From Arthrobacter sp. KBS0703 (GTDB lineage Bacteria > Actinomycetota > Actinomycetes > Actinomycetales > Micrococcaceae), in contig NZ_MVDG02000001.1 in the NCBI RefSeq assembly GCF_002008315.2, positions 1,302,001 through 1,366,000 of the forward strand: a stretch of 64,000 nucleotides of DNA. Direction: 5' to 3'. Numbering within the stretch: position 1 is the first letter of the stretch; each line of letters opens with the position of its first letter. Of this stretch, positions 48,653-58,549 are shown one piece after another. The notes beneath the pieces are model-generated. The model did no database searches and was not told the DNA's origin. It worked only from the letters and a program-made list of their open reading frames with translations. A program made the translations under genes and the position numbers.

Positions 48653-50470
48653 TTGGGACTCAAGGACTCATCTGGCCATCCGTTCATTTCCAGCGCCCGG
48701 GGCTCGTCAGAGCGCGCCTCGGTGGGCAGTTTGCGGCAGCGGCCGAACGCCCGTGTCCTCATTGTCGGAGGCGGCATCAACGGCGTCGGCACCTTCCGCG
48801 ACCTCGCCCTGCAGGGCGTCGACGTGGCACTGGTGGAACGCGGGGACTACTGCCAGGGCGCCAGCGGCGCGTCCTCGCACATGATCCACGGCGGTATCCG
48901 CTACCTCGAAAACGGAGAGTTCCGCCTTGTCCGCGAATCCGTCGTCGAGCGCAACCGCCTCCTGCGGATCGCCCCGCACTACGTCAAACCCCTGCAGACC
49001 ACCATCCCGATCTTCAGCACCTTCTCCGGCGTCCTGGCGGCGCCCCTGCGGTTCCTGACCCACAAGCAGCACGGCAAACCCAAGGAACGCGGGGCCTTCC
49101 TGATCAAGCTCGGCCTCAGCCTGTACGACTCCTTTTCCCGTGACGGCGGAAACGTCCCGCGCCACCAGTTCCGTGGACGGAAGCGGGCCCTCGCCGAGTT
49201 GCCGATGCTGCACCCGGGCATCAAGTACGCGGCCACCTACTTCGATGCCTCCGTCCACAACCCCGAGCGCCTCACGCTCGACGTCCTTCAGGACGGCGAG
49301 AAAGCCGGTGGAAAGACCGGCGCGGGAACGGCAGCGGCGGCGAAGGCGGGGAAGACCGCCCGCGCCAGCAACTACCTGGCGCTGGCCTCCATCAAATCCC
49401 ACGGAGCCGGTTCCAGCACGGTGGAGCTCCGCGACGAACTGACCGGCAAGGTCTTTGACTTCACTGCGGATGTCATCATCAACACCACCGGCGCCTGGGT
49501 TGACCTCACCAACCAGGCCATGGGGGCCGCGACGTCCTTCATGGGCGGCACCAAGGGCTCGCACATCGTGCTCGACCACCCCGGCCTGCTGGCCGCCTGC
49601 AACGGGCGCGAGATCTTCTTTGAACACACCGACGGCAGGATCGTCCTCATCTACCCCATGGGGGACCGCGTGCTGGTGGGCACCACGGACGTGGATGCTG
49701 ACATGTCCCAGGACGCGGTCTGCACCGACGCCGAAATCGACTACTTCTTCGACCTCATCGGCCACGTCTTCCCCGACATCACCGTTAGCCGGGGACAGAT
49801 CGTCTACACGTTCTCGGGTGTCAGGCCCCTGCCCAGGCATGACGCCACCCAGCCCGGCTTCGTTTCCCGGGACTACCGCATCGAACGGCGAGCGCCTGAA
49901 GCCGGCGGCAGCGGCGCCGTCGTACTCAGCCTCGTGGGCGGCAAGTGGACCACGTTCCGGGCCCTCGCCGAACACCTGAGCAACGACGTCCTCGCCGAAC
50001 TGGCCATGGAACGGAAAGTCTCGACGGCGAAACTCGCCATCGGCGGCGGCGCCGGCTTCCCGGACAGCGAGGCCGGAATCCAGAAGTGGATCAAGGCGCA
50101 CATGAACGCGGACCGGGATGCCGACCGCGTGGCAGGCCTCCTGACCCGCTACGGCACCCGTGCCGGCGAGGTCATCGGCCACCTCGACGGTGGCCCTGAC
50201 AGCCTGTTGCGTTCCACCCGGGAACTCAGCGTCCGCGAGCTTGAGTACATGGCAGCCAACGAGCAGATCGGCCACCTCGTGGATGTCCTGATCCGCCGTA
50301 CATCCCTTGCCTTCCGCGGGCTCGTCACCGGCGAGCTGCTCAACGAGATCGCCGAGATCCTGGCTGCGCCCCTCGGATGGGACGCGGCAGACCAGGCCGC
50401 CGAAATCCACCACGCTCAGGAGGTGCTCAAGCGATACCACGGCGTCGAGGTCCACAGCCTCGTCTCCTGA
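48653..50470 (+). CDS. glpD: Glycerol-3-phosphate dehydrogenase (FAD, respiratory)
   Basis: Membrane-associated flavoenzyme of 605 aa that oxidizes glycerol 3-phosphate to DHAP and feeds electrons to quinone. FAD motif RVLIVGGGINGVGTFRDLAL, ASSHMIHGGIRYLENGEF, GTKGSHIVLDHPG and RVLVGTTDVDAD. An Ala/Gly/Lys-rich insert (about residues 222-240) is not typical. The TTG start is chosen because AAAGGAG ends 5 bases upstream. First gene of glpD-glpF-glpK. Confidence 0.95.
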   Translation: MGLKDSSGHPFISSARGSSERASVGSLRQRPNARVLIVGGGINGVGTFRDLALQGVDVALVERGDYCQGASGASSHMIHGGIRYLENGEFRLVRESVVERNRLLRIAPHYVKPLQTTIPIFSTFSGVLAAPLRFLTHKQHGKPKERGAFLIKLGLSLYDSFSRDGGNVPRHQFRGRKRALAELPMLHPGIKYAATYFDASVHNPERLTLDVLQDGEKAGGKTGAGTAAAAKAGKTARASNYLALASIKSHGAGSSTVELRDELTGKVFDFTADVIINTTGAWVDLTNQAMGAATSFMGGTKGSHIVLDHPGLLAACNGREIFFEHTDGRIVLIYPMGDRVLVGTTDVDADMSQDAVCTDAEIDYFFDLIGHVFPDITVSRGQIVYTFSGVRPLPRHDATQPGFVSRDYRIERRAPEAGGSGAVVLSLVGGKWTTFRALAEHLSNDVLAELAMERKVSTAKLAIGGGAGFPDSEAGIQKWIKAHMNADRDADRVAGLLTRYGTRAGEVIGHLDGGPDSLLRSTRELSVRELEYMAANEQIGHLVDVLIRRTSLAFRGLVTGELLNEIAEILAAPLGWDAADQAAEIHHAQEVLKRYHGVEVHSLVS

Positions 50471-50492
50471 GCCAGGGTCACACAGACCCCGG

Positions 50493-50617
50493 CGCCCGGG
50501 CCGGGCAGCCCGGGCGTCAGGGCCGGACCGGGTCCACCGCACAGTCGACCCGGCCCGGCCGCCGCCACCAGCAGCGTAGCGGTGACGGCACAACCGTCCT
50601 TCAACCTTGCGAAGGAC
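50493..50617 (+). promoter_or_regulatory. Hairpins between glpD and glpF
   Basis: The 174-bp gap holds three inverted repeats: CGCCCGGG/CCCGGGCG (50493-50516), CCGGGTC/GACCCGG (50528-50553) and GTCCTTC/GAAGGAC (50596-50617). The first may terminate or stabilise the glpD mRNA end. The last lies just ahead of the glpF ribosome-binding site. Confidence 0.4.
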
Positions 50618-50644
50618 TGACAACAGAAAATAGAGGAGTCAAAG

Positions 50645-51391
50645 ATGTCTCTTGGATTGGTTTTTCTTTCCGAAGTTTTCGGAACCGGCATGCTGACCCT
50701 GCTGGGCTGCGGAGTGGTGGCCAACGTTGCCCTGAAAGGCACGAAAGGCAACAACGGCGGGTTCCTGATGGTCACTTGGGGATGGGGCATCGCCGTCTTC
50801 TCCGGTGTCTACGTTGCCGCACGGTCAGGCGCCCACCTGAACCCGGCCGTCACCCTGGGCCTGCTCGTCAACGGCAAGGCAGAGTATGCCCCCGGCGTTC
50901 CAGTGGACTTCGCATCCACCTTCACCTACTTCGGTGGGGAACTGACCGGAGCATTCCTGGGTGCCGTGGTCACGTGGCTGGCGCACAAACAGCATTTCGA
51001 CGTCGAGCCGGAGCCGGCCAACAAACTTGGCGTTTTCTCCACCGGCCCGGCCATCCGCTCCACGCCGTGGAATCTGATCACTGAAATCATCGGCACGTTT
51101 GTGCTGGTCTTCGTCATCCTCACCTTCGGCGGAACACCGTCAGGGCTTGGCCCGCTCGCCGTGGCGCTCCTGGTCGTCGGCATCGGCGTGTCCCTCGGCG
51201 GCCCCACCGGCTACGCCATCAACCCGGCCCGTGACCTCGGGCCCCGCATCGCGCACGCCATATTGCCTATCAAGGGCAAGGGGTCCAGCGACTGGAGCTA
51301 CTCCTGGATTCCGGTGGTGGGCCCGCTGATCGGCGGAACCCTGGCAGGCCTGGTGGGGTTGCTTCCGATCGTATTCACCGCGGCCACCTGA
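50645..51391 (+). CDS. glpF: Glycerol uptake facilitator (aquaglyceroporin)
   Basis: MIP family channel of 248 aa with six hydrophobic helices. Both pore motifs are present: SGAHLNPAVTLG and YAINPARDLGPR. The Asp after the second NPAR is the aquaglyceroporin mark that favours glycerol. ATG start with AGAGGAG upstream. Between glpD and glpK. Confidence 0.95.
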   Translation: MSLGLVFLSEVFGTGMLTLLGCGVVANVALKGTKGNNGGFLMVTWGWGIAVFSGVYVAARSGAHLNPAVTLGLLVNGKAEYAPGVPVDFASTFTYFGGELTGAFLGAVVTWLAHKQHFDVEPEPANKLGVFSTGPAIRSTPWNLITEIIGTFVLVFVILTFGGTPSGLGPLAVALLVVGIGVSLGGPTGYAINPARDLGPRIAHAILPIKGKGSSDWSYSWIPVVGPLIGGTLAGLVGLLPIVFTAAT

Positions 51392-51482
51392 CACCTGATC
51401 CACGGCACGACTCCGGCAGCACAATGCTTTTCCGTTTTACGCACATTTCCTCAGTAGAAAGCACCACGACAAGGACGTCATC

Positions 51483-52997
51483 ATGAGCCAATACGTAATC
51501 GCCATCGACCAGGGCACCACCAGCACCCGCGCCATTGTCTTCGACCAGAGCGGCAGCATTGTGTCTTCCGGGCAGATGGAACACGAGCAGATCTTCCCGC
51601 AGGCCGGCTGGGTTGAGCATGACCCCGCCGAGATCTGGGACAACACCCGCGAGGTCATCGGCTCCGCGCTGTCCAAGGCGAACCTGACCCGGCATGACAT
51701 CGCCGCCGTCGGCATCACCAACCAGCGCGAAACGGCGGTGGTGTGGGACAAGACCACCGGCAAGGCGATTTACAACGCCATCGTGTGGCAGGACACCCGG
51801 ACCCAGCCGATCGTGGATGAACTGGCCAGCGATGGCGGCGCGGAGCGATTCAAGCAAAAGGTCGGCCTGCCGCTGGCCACCTATTTCTCGGGAACCAAGA
51901 TCAAGTGGATCCTGGACAACGTCGAAGGCGCCCGGGCCAAGGCCGAGGCCGGGGACCTGGTCTTCGGCAACACCGACTGCTGGGTGCTGTGGAACCTGAC
52001 GGGCGGCGTGGACGGCGGCGTGCACGTCACCGACGTCACCAACGCGTCCCGGACGCTGTTCATGGACCTGGAGACGCTGCAGTGGGACGAAGAGATCCTG
52101 GGCATTTTCGGGGTTCCGGTGACCATGATGCCGGCCATCAAGTCCTCATCCGAGGTCTACGGCACGGTCCACACATCCCAGCTGCTGCGTGAGGTTCCCG
52201 TGGCCGGCATCCTGGGCGACCAGCAGGCCGCCACGTTCGGCCAGGCTGCGTTCCAGACCGGTGAAGCGAAGAACACCTACGGCACGGGCTGCTTCCTGAT
52301 CTTCAACACCGGCGAGGAGATCGTCCACTCGAAGAACGGGCTCCTGACCACCGTCGGGTACAAGCTGGGGGACGCGGCGCCGCATTACGCCCTGGAAGGG
52401 TCGATCGCCGTCACCGGTTCGCTCATCCAGTGGCTGCGGGATAACCTCGGCATGATCAGCAGCGCCCCGGAAGTGGAAACCCTTGCCGCCGCCGTACCGG
52501 ACAACGGCGGCGTGTACATCGTTCCTGCCTTCTCGGGACTCTTCGCGCCGTACTGGCGCTCCGACGCCCGGGGCGCCATGGTGGGCCTGACGCGGTTCGT
52601 CAACAAGAACCACATCGCCAGGGCCGCCCTGGAGGCAACAGCCTTCCAGACCCGCGAGGTGCTGGACGCGGTCAACGCGGACTCCGGCGTCCCGCTCACC
52701 GAGCTGAAGGTCGACGGCGGAATGGTTGCCAACGATGCCCTCATGCAGTTCCAGGCGGACATCCTTGGCGTTCCCGTCATCCGTCCGAAGGTGGTGGAGA
52801 CCACCGCGCTCGGTGCCGCCTACGCCGCCGGCCTCGCCGTCGGCTTCTGGAAGGACCTCGGAGAGCTGTCCGCGAACTGGTCCGAGGACAAGCGGTGGGA
52901 GCCGGCCATGGACCCGGCAGAGCGGGACCGGCAGCTGCGGCTGTGGAAGAAGGCCGTCACCAAGGCCATGGACTGGGTGGACGACGACGTGAAGTAA
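51483..52997 (+). CDS. glpK: Glycerol kinase
   Basis: FGGY kinase of 504 aa that traps glycerol as glycerol 3-phosphate. [18 protein letters not shown] at the N terminus, [17 protein letters not shown], and the ATP region [16 protein letters not shown]. Full length. 91 bp after glpF. Ends at a strong terminator, closing the glp cluster. Confidence 0.98.
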   Translation: MSQYVIAIDQGTTSTRAIVFDQSGSIVSSGQMEHEQIFPQAGWVEHDPAEIWDNTREVIGSALSKANLTRHDIAAVGITNQRETAVVWDKTTGKAIYNAIVWQDTRTQPIVDELASDGGAERFKQKVGLPLATYFSGTKIKWILDNVEGARAKAEAGDLVFGNTDCWVLWNLTGGVDGGVHVTDVTNASRTLFMDLETLQWDEEILGIFGVPVTMMPAIKSSSEVYGTVHTSQLLREVPVAGILGDQQAATFGQAAFQTGEAKNTYGTGCFLIFNTGEEIVHSKNGLLTTVGYKLGDAAPHYALEGSIAVTGSLIQWLRDNLGMISSAPEVETLAAAVPDNGGVYIVPAFSGLFAPYWRSDARGAMVGLTRFVNKNHIARAALEATAFQTREVLDAVNADSGVPLTELKVDGGMVANDALMQFQADILGVPVIRPKVVETTALGAAYAAGLAVGFWKDLGELSANWSEDKRWEPAMDPAERDRQLRLWKKAVTKAMDWVDDDVK

Positions 52998-53012
52998 CTT
53001 TCCGCCCTGGAT

Positions 53013-53050
53013 GAGGGAGGCCGCACCGCCCCGGCGGTGCGGCCTCCCTC
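53013..53050 (+). terminator. Terminator after glpK
   Basis: Perfect 16-bp stem GAGGGAGGCCGCACCG / CGGTGCGGCCTCCCTC with a short loop, starting 15 bases after the glpK stop. Confidence 0.9.
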
Positions 53051-53093
53051 CTCAAAATGCTCATTCTGCCGTGGGGGGATCGGCCCGGTGCGC

Positions 53094-53099
53094 TAGAGT
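53094..53099 (+). promoter_or_regulatory. -10 box of the leuS leader transcript
   Basis: TAGAGT (TANNNT type) ends 6 bases before the ATG at 53106, the spacing of leaderless actinobacterial starts, so transcription would begin at or next to the A of that ATG. Confidence 0.55.
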
Positions 53100-53105
53100 A
53101 GGTTT

Positions 53106-53132
53106 ATGCGTGCGATCCTTCTGCTTAGCTAG
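53106..53132 (+). CDS. Leu-codon leader peptide (MRAILLLS) ahead of leuS
   Basis: Nine-codon ORF atg cgt gcg atc ctt ctg ctt agc tag with three consecutive Leu codons. It has no ribosome-binding site, but the -10 box is placed for a leaderless mRNA. It is followed at once by a 10-pair hairpin and then a terminator-like hairpin with a U run, the layout of a ribosome-mediated attenuator. When charged tRNA-Leu is scarce the ribosome would pause on the Leu codons and alter folding downstream, raising leuS expression. The role is inferred from layout. Confidence 0.6.
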   Translation: MRAILLLS

Positions 53133-53208
53133 CCGCCCGGTATCCCGGACAAATACGGATTACCGAGCGGCCGCCCCTCCATGTCGAGGGGCTTTTGTGT
53201 GTCCGGGA
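53132..53208 (+). promoter_or_regulatory. Candidate leuS attenuator
   Basis: Hairpin 1: GCCGCCCGGTA (53132-53142) with TACCGAGCGGC (53161-53171), 10 of 11 pairs. Terminator hairpin: GCCCCTC (53173-53179) with GAGGGGC (53186-53192), then TTTTGTGT. A third pairing is possible: TCCCGGACA (53143-53151) with TGTCCGGGA (53200-53208), 9 perfect pairs, which would loop out the terminator and compete with hairpin 1. The left arm of hairpin 1 begins at the leader stop codon, so a translating or paused ribosome would control it. Confidence 0.55.
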
Positions 53209-53260
53209 CGCATTCCCGGCAGGCGGCAGGGGATCAGACCGTTGTGACAGGACAGACGTC

Positions 53261-55836
53261 ATGACAGAACAGAAGAGGGCAGCAGTGAGCGTTCAGCCGG
53301 AGACCGAAACCGGAACAACAGCAGGTGGAGCCGACAGCCCCGAGGAGGGCGCCTACAGCTTCGCGGCCATGGAGGCCCGGTGGCCGCAGGTATGGGAGGA
53401 CCTCAAGGTCTTCACCCCGGCCGACGACGGTTCCCGCGAGCGCCGCTACGTGCTGGACATGTTCCCCTACCCGTCCGGCGACCTCCACATGGGCCACGCC
53501 GAGGCGTTCGCCATGGGCGACGTCGTGGCACGGTACCTTCGCCAGCAGGGATACGACGTCCTGCACCCGATCGGCTGGGACTCCTTCGGCCTGCCTGCGG
53601 AGAACGCCGCTATTAAGCGCAACGCCCACCCGAGTGAGTGGACGTACGCGAACATCGAAACCCAGGCGGCCTCGTTCAAGCGTTACGCCATCTCCGCTGA
53701 CTGGTCCCGCCGGGTGCACACGTCCGACCCTGAGTACTACCGCTGGACCCAGTGGCTGTTCAAGCGCTTCTATGAGCGCGGCCTCGCTTACCGCAAGGAC
53801 TCCCCGGTCAACTGGTGCCCCAAGGACCTGACCGTTCTGGCCAACGAACAGGTCGTCAATGGCGCCTGCGAGCGCTGCGGCACGCCCGTGACCAAGAAGT
53901 CGCTCAACCAGTGGTATTTCAAGATCACCGACTACGCGGACCGGCTGCTGGACGACATGTCCGAGCTGCAGGGGCATTGGCCCGAGCGAGTACTGGCGAT
54001 GCAGCGAAACTGGATCGGCCGCTCGGAAGGCGCACATGTCCGGTTCGTGATCGAGGCCTCTGACGGACGCGCCGAGCGTGAAGTCACCGTCTTCACCACT
54101 CGTCCGGATACCCTGCACGGGGCCACGTTCTTCGTCGTGGCCGCGGACGCGCACCTGGCCCTGGACCTGGTCACCCCGGAACACCACGATGCACTCATGG
54201 CCTATCGTGAAAAGATCAAGGCCCTTTCGGACATCGAACGCCAGTCCACCGAGCGCGAAAAGACCGGCGTGTTCACCGGCCGCTACGCCATCAATCCTCT
54301 TAACGGTGAAAAGCTGCCGGTCTGGGCAGCTGACTACGTCCTGGCCGACTACGGCACGGGCGCCATCATGGCCGTGCCCGCGCACGACCAGCGTGACCTC
54401 GACTTCGCCAGGGAGTTCGGGCTGCCCGTGCGCGCGGTGCTGGACACCGGCGAGGAGGATCCCGCCGTCTCCGGCAAGGCAACGGCGGGGGAGGGCACGC
54501 TGATCAACTCCGGTGCGCTTGACGGCCTGCCCAAGGCGGAGGCCATTCCGGCCGCCATCGAAATCCTCGGCAAGCAGGGCACCGGGGAGAAGTTCGTGAA
54601 CTTCCGGTTGCGTGACTGGCTCCTCAGCCGCCAGCGCTTCTGGGGCACTCCGATCCCCATCATCCACTGTGCCGAATGCGGCGAAGTGCCGGTGCCCGAC
54701 GAGCAGCTGCCGGTTACGCTTCCCGAGGGCCTGCGCGGCGAGGCGCTGTCCCCGCGGGGCACGTCCCCCCTGGCTGCGGCCGCTGAATGGGTCAACGTCG
54801 AGTGCCCGAACTGCGGACGGGCAGCCCAGCGGGACACGGACACCATGGACACGTTCGTCGATTCCTCCTGGTACTTCCTGCGGTTCGTGTCGCCGCACTA
54901 CACGGAAGGCCCGTTTGATCCCAAGAAGATCAACGACTGGATGCCGGTGGGGCAGTACGTCGGCGGCGTCGAGCACGCCATTCTGCACCTGCTCTACGCC
55001 CGTTTCTTCACTAAGGTCATTCACGACATGGGCCTCTTGGCGGCGGACGAGCCGTTCAGCGCGCTGCTCAACCAGGGCCAGGTCCTGAACGGCGGCAAGG
55101 CCATGAGCAAGTCACTGGGCAACGGCGTGGACCTGGGCGAGCAGCTGGACAAGTTCGGTGTGGACGCCGTCCGGCTGACCATGATCTTTGCTTCCCCGCC
55201 CGAAGACGACGTCGACTGGGCGGACGTCTCGCCGTCGGGATCCGCGAAGTTCCTGGCGCGCGCCTGGCGGCTGGGGCAGGATGTGACCAGCGGGCCCGGC
55301 GTGGACTTCAGCACGGGCGACCGGGCCCTGCGGTCAGTCACGCACAGGACCATTGCGGACGCCGCCGAGCTGCTGGACAACAACAAGTTCAACGTCGTGG
55401 TGGCGAAGCTGATGGAGCTGGTTAACGCCACGCGCAAGACCATCGACTCCGGCGCCGGCGGTGCCGATCCGGCCGTGCGCGAAGCCGCTGAGGCCGTGTC
55501 CGTGATCCTGAGCCTGTTCGCCCCGTACACCGCCGAGGACATGTGGAACGTGCTGGGGCACCCGGCCTCGGTTGCCAACGCAGGCTGGCCCGCCCACGAT
55601 GAGGCCCTGCTCGTGCAGGACACCATCACGGCGGTGGTCCAGGTCCAGGGCAAGGTCAGGGACAGGCTGGAGGTCTCGCCCGCCATCTCCGAGGATGAGC
55701 TGCGCGAGCTTGCGCTGGCCTCGGAAAACGTCCAGCGGGCACTCGACGGCCGCGGCATCCGGACGGTCATTGTGCGAGCACCTAAACTGGCTGTCTCTTA
55801 TACACATCTAGATGTGTATAAGAGACACCGGCCTAG
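53261..55836 (+). CDS. leuS: Leucyl-tRNA synthetase (adapter inserted near the 3' end)
   Basis: Class I synthetase of about 860 aa. HIGH motif as [15 protein letters not shown], catalytic KMSKS as [11 protein letters not shown], and the CP1 editing domain in between ([16 protein letters not shown]). The ATG at 53261 is preferred over an upstream in-frame GTG at 53195, which lies in the attenuator. After RAPKL an adapter pair (55791-55827) interrupts. The following CCGGCCTAG gives Pro-Ala-stop, as expected for the family ending (VNIVPA-like), so only about four codons were lost. The continuous open frame from leuS into degV is an artefact of this join. Confidence 0.95.
55791..55827. other. Head-to-head Tn5 mosaic ends (adapter)
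   Basis: 19 + 18 bases. The last G of the second end is missing. It sits in the last codons of leuS and creates a false fusion frame with degV. Confidence 0.96.
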
Positions 55837-55892
55837 TCGGGTTCCGGCCGCCGGCATCGCCGGCGGCCGGCCAGAACTGCAGGAGGTGTGCC

Positions 55893-56950
55893 GTGATCGA
55901 CCGCGAACCGGCAGCCTGGCTGTGGCTGAAGGAACACCTCGTCCGTCTGCGCCAGGCCACCCGGCCGGGGCAGGGCCCGACGACGGGCGAGCCCGCCGTC
56001 GTCGTGCGCACGGCAGTGGTGACCGACTCCGCCGCCGCGCTGCCCGCCGACTGGGTGAGGGCCTTCTCCCTCAACGGGCGGCTGGCCGTCATCCCCATGC
56101 CTGTCATGGTGGGGGGGAAATCTACGGTGAGGGCGAGGACGACATCGCCGAAACTATTGCCGTGGCATTGGCCGCCGCCACACCGGTCAAGACGTCCCGG
56201 CCGTCGCCCGGGCAGTTCGAACAGGCCTACCTGGCAGCCGAACGCCAAGGCTTCGAGTCAGTGGTGTCCATCCACCTTTCCGGTGATCTCTCCGGCACGG
56301 CCGAGTCGGCGAGGGTGGCGGCCGGCCGCGTCAGCATTCCCGTCGAGGTCCTGGACACCCGGTCCGTGGGCATGGCCCAGGGGCTGGCCGTGCAGAGCGC
56401 CGTAGTGGCGGCGGCGGACGGGCGCAGCGCCAAGAGACAGGAAGTGCGCAGGCTCGCCGAAGAGCGCGTTGCCAAGGCCAAGGTCTATTTCTACGTGCCG
56501 AGCCTGGAGCAGCTGCGCCGGGGCGGCCGGATCGGCGCGGCCGCCTCCCTTGTGGGGGCCATGTTCTCGATCAAGCCGATCCTAGCGGTCGACGGCGGCA
56601 AGATCGTGCCGCTGGAGAAGGTCCGCTCCGCTGCGAGAGCCATTGCCCGGCTGGAGGAGATCGTGGTGGCGGACGCCGCGGGCAGGCCGCGGGGGGAGGC
56701 CAGGCTGGCCATCCACCACTTTGGCAACGAGGCGGAAGCCAAGCTTCTTGCCGCCCGGCTGGCGGCCGCTTTGCCGGACACTCCGGAGGCCCAGACCAGT
56801 GCACTGCCGGCCGTGCTGGCCGCCCACGCCGGCCTCGGCGTCCTTGCCGTGATCGTGGGTGAAAGCAGCACCTCGCTGGCCGGGTCCACCGCCACCGCGG
56901 ACGGCCAACGGAAGCCGGAACGTGACCGGCCGGCGCAGCCCACGGCCTAG
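55893..56950 (+). pseudogene. DegV family fatty-acid-binding protein, frameshifted
   Basis: DegV proteins bind a fatty acid and present it to fatty acid kinase (FakB role). GTG start at 55893 with AGGAGG. An N-terminal extension is followed by [17 protein letters not shown]. At 56111-56117 a run of seven G breaks the frame: with eight G the sequence reads on as [19 protein letters not shown]. The remainder is open to 56950, with [20 protein letters not shown] and [20 protein letters not shown], both typical. A homopolymer sequencing error is the most likely cause, so the gene is probably functional. No fakA homologue is in view. Confidence 0.88.
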
Positions 56951-57028
56951 GCGGAGTGCGCACCGGATCAGGGCTGGCCGGGCCCCGCCGCTGGTAGTAC
57001 AGTCTCCCCACCGACCAAGGAGGCTCCC

Positions 57029-57214
57029 ATGGCAATGCAGGTCCATCACGTGGCGCAGTTCGACAAGGACGTCGCCGGCGAAGTCACCAAATGGCTGAAG
57101 TACCTCAAGGGCCAGGTGACCAGCGTCCAGTTCCTCACCACCACCGTCCCGGACCCCAAGGCTCCCGAGAAGTGGCGGGTGCAGTACGAGGCCTACATCA
57201 CGTATCAGCAGTAG
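57029..57214 (+). CDS. Small conserved hypothetical protein (61 aa)
   Basis: Starts MAMQVHHVAQFDKDVAGEV at an ATG with AAGGAGG 6 bases upstream. TACAGT (56998-57003) could be its -10 box. Soluble, with mixed charged and beta-prone segments (TSVQFLTTTVPDPKAPEKW). No family recognised. The good start signals support a real gene. Confidence 0.65.
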   Translation: MAMQVHHVAQFDKDVAGEVTKWLKYLKGQVTSVQFLTTTVPDPKAPEKWRVQYEAYITYQQ

Positions 57215-57263
57215 CCCTACCTGGCGGCGGCGTCCCCAGCGCTCCATCACCATGGCGGTGTGC

Positions 57264-57468
57264 CTAGACGTGGGACGCCAGAATGGCCCGTCCGCGGTCG
57301 AGGACCTCCTTGATGATGCGGCGCTCGGCGGCATCGACGTATGGGGCGTAGTGCTCCCCGGCGGGCGTCAGTGTCGCCACCGATTTCCTGCGACCCGTCA
57401 TCGGTTTGCCACACAAGGCCCACGGTGTGGCCCTGAAACCGTATCCAGTGAGGGTAGGAGAGTCTCAT
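57264..57468 (-). pseudogene. Small unrecognised ORF with a frameshift
   Basis: The minus strand reads MRLSYPHWIRFQGHTVGLVW from 57468. Near 57380-57400 a shift of one base leads into SVATLTPAGEHYAPYVDAAE and a stop at 57264-57266. The second part (LTPAGEHYAPYV) looks like the end of a winged-helix protein, but I cannot name the family. The ORF lies within the error-rich 56-60 kb stretch, so the shift may be a sequencing error. Nothing else is seen in 57215-57556 apart from the adapter at 57500. Confidence 0.4.
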
Positions 57469-57499
57469 TCCCGCACTCTATCCGTCGTCGGTATCCACA

Positions 57500-57537
57500 C
57501 TGTCTCTTATACACATCTAGATGTGTATAAGAGACAG
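57500..57537. other. Head-to-head Tn5 mosaic ends (adapter)
   Basis: The 38-bp palindrome again, just upstream of comEA. Promoter sequence between the neighbouring genes may be missing here. Confidence 0.96.
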
Positions 57538-57556
57538 GCCTCCTAGCGTGGTGGGT

Positions 57557-58548
57557 ATGTCACGCCCGACCGCTGGAGCCGCAGCCAGCACCCCGTCGCG
57601 CGGCGGCGCCGGACGCCGTTCGCCCGCTCGCCGTGCGGCAGGCGGTCGTGCGGCAGGCGATCATGCAGCCGACGGGCGGGCGGCGAGGCGGCTGGCGGCA
57701 ACACTCGGGCCGCTGCCGGACGCGGACGGCGGCCTTGCGTCCGGGAGCGCCCTTCCCGGACTACTGGACACGGGGGACGGCAACGGGTTCACCTACGGAA
57801 ACGGGCCGGGATCCGGACCGGACCCGGGTCCGGAGGACCGCACGGCCGATGCCCGGCTCAGATGGCGGCTCGGCATTCGCGCGGCGGTGCTGCTGGGGTC
57901 CTGTCGCTGCTCGCCGGCGGCTGGTTCTGGTGGAGGGTCGCGACCGCCGGTCCTGAAGTCATGCCGCTGAGCGCCGTCACAAGCGATGCCGCCAAGGCGG
58001 CTCCTTCAGGTACCGCGGGAGCCGGCGGCGATGGCCCGGCCGGGGCTGGCGGCGGCGAGGCAGGGGACTCCGCAGGTACCGTGGTGGTGCACGTGGCCGG
58101 TGCCGTCAAGAAGGCTGGCATCGTGGAGCTTCCCAGAAACAGCCGGGTCCACCAGGCCATTGCGGCAGCCGGCGGCGCCGCTCCGGCAGCTGACCTGAAC
58201 CGGCTCAACCTCGCGTCCGTGCTGGAGGACGGCCAGAAAATCTACGTGCCCGGCCGTGGTGAAGCCACCCCGCCCGATGGGGCTCCGGACGCCGTGCCGC
58301 CCGACGGAGCAGGGACGGGCCCGGCAACCTCCGGGGCGACAGGCGGCCGGTCCGGCGGAAAGGTGAATTTGAACAGTGCCGGAGCCGAAGAACTCGCGGA
58401 GCTGCCAAAGGTCGGCCCGGTGCTGGCCCAGCGCATCGTTGACTGGCGCAAGGAGCACGGTCCGTTCAAGACCGTCGAGGAACTCGACGCCGTGGACGGG
58501 GTGGGTCCCAAAATGCTCGAAACACTGCTTCCGCTGGTGACCGTCTGA
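57557..58548 (+). pseudogene. comEA: ComEA family DNA-binding protein, frameshifted
   Basis: Membrane-anchored receptor for DNA uptake. ATG 57557 (MSRPTAGAAASTPSRGGAGR), then a long Arg/Gly-rich cytosolic segment to RLRWRLGIRAAVLLG. The frame shifts by one base near 57895 (GGGG) and continues with VLSLLAGGWFWWRVA as the membrane helix. An SLBB domain (VVVHVAGAVKKAGIVELP to VLEDGQKIYVPGRG) and a C-terminal helix-hairpin-helix DNA-binding domain (VNLNSAGAEELAELPKVGPV, GPFKTVEELDAVDGVGPKML) follow. One missing base at a G run is the likely cause. Directly followed by comEC. Confidence 0.87.
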
Positions 58549-58549
58549 G

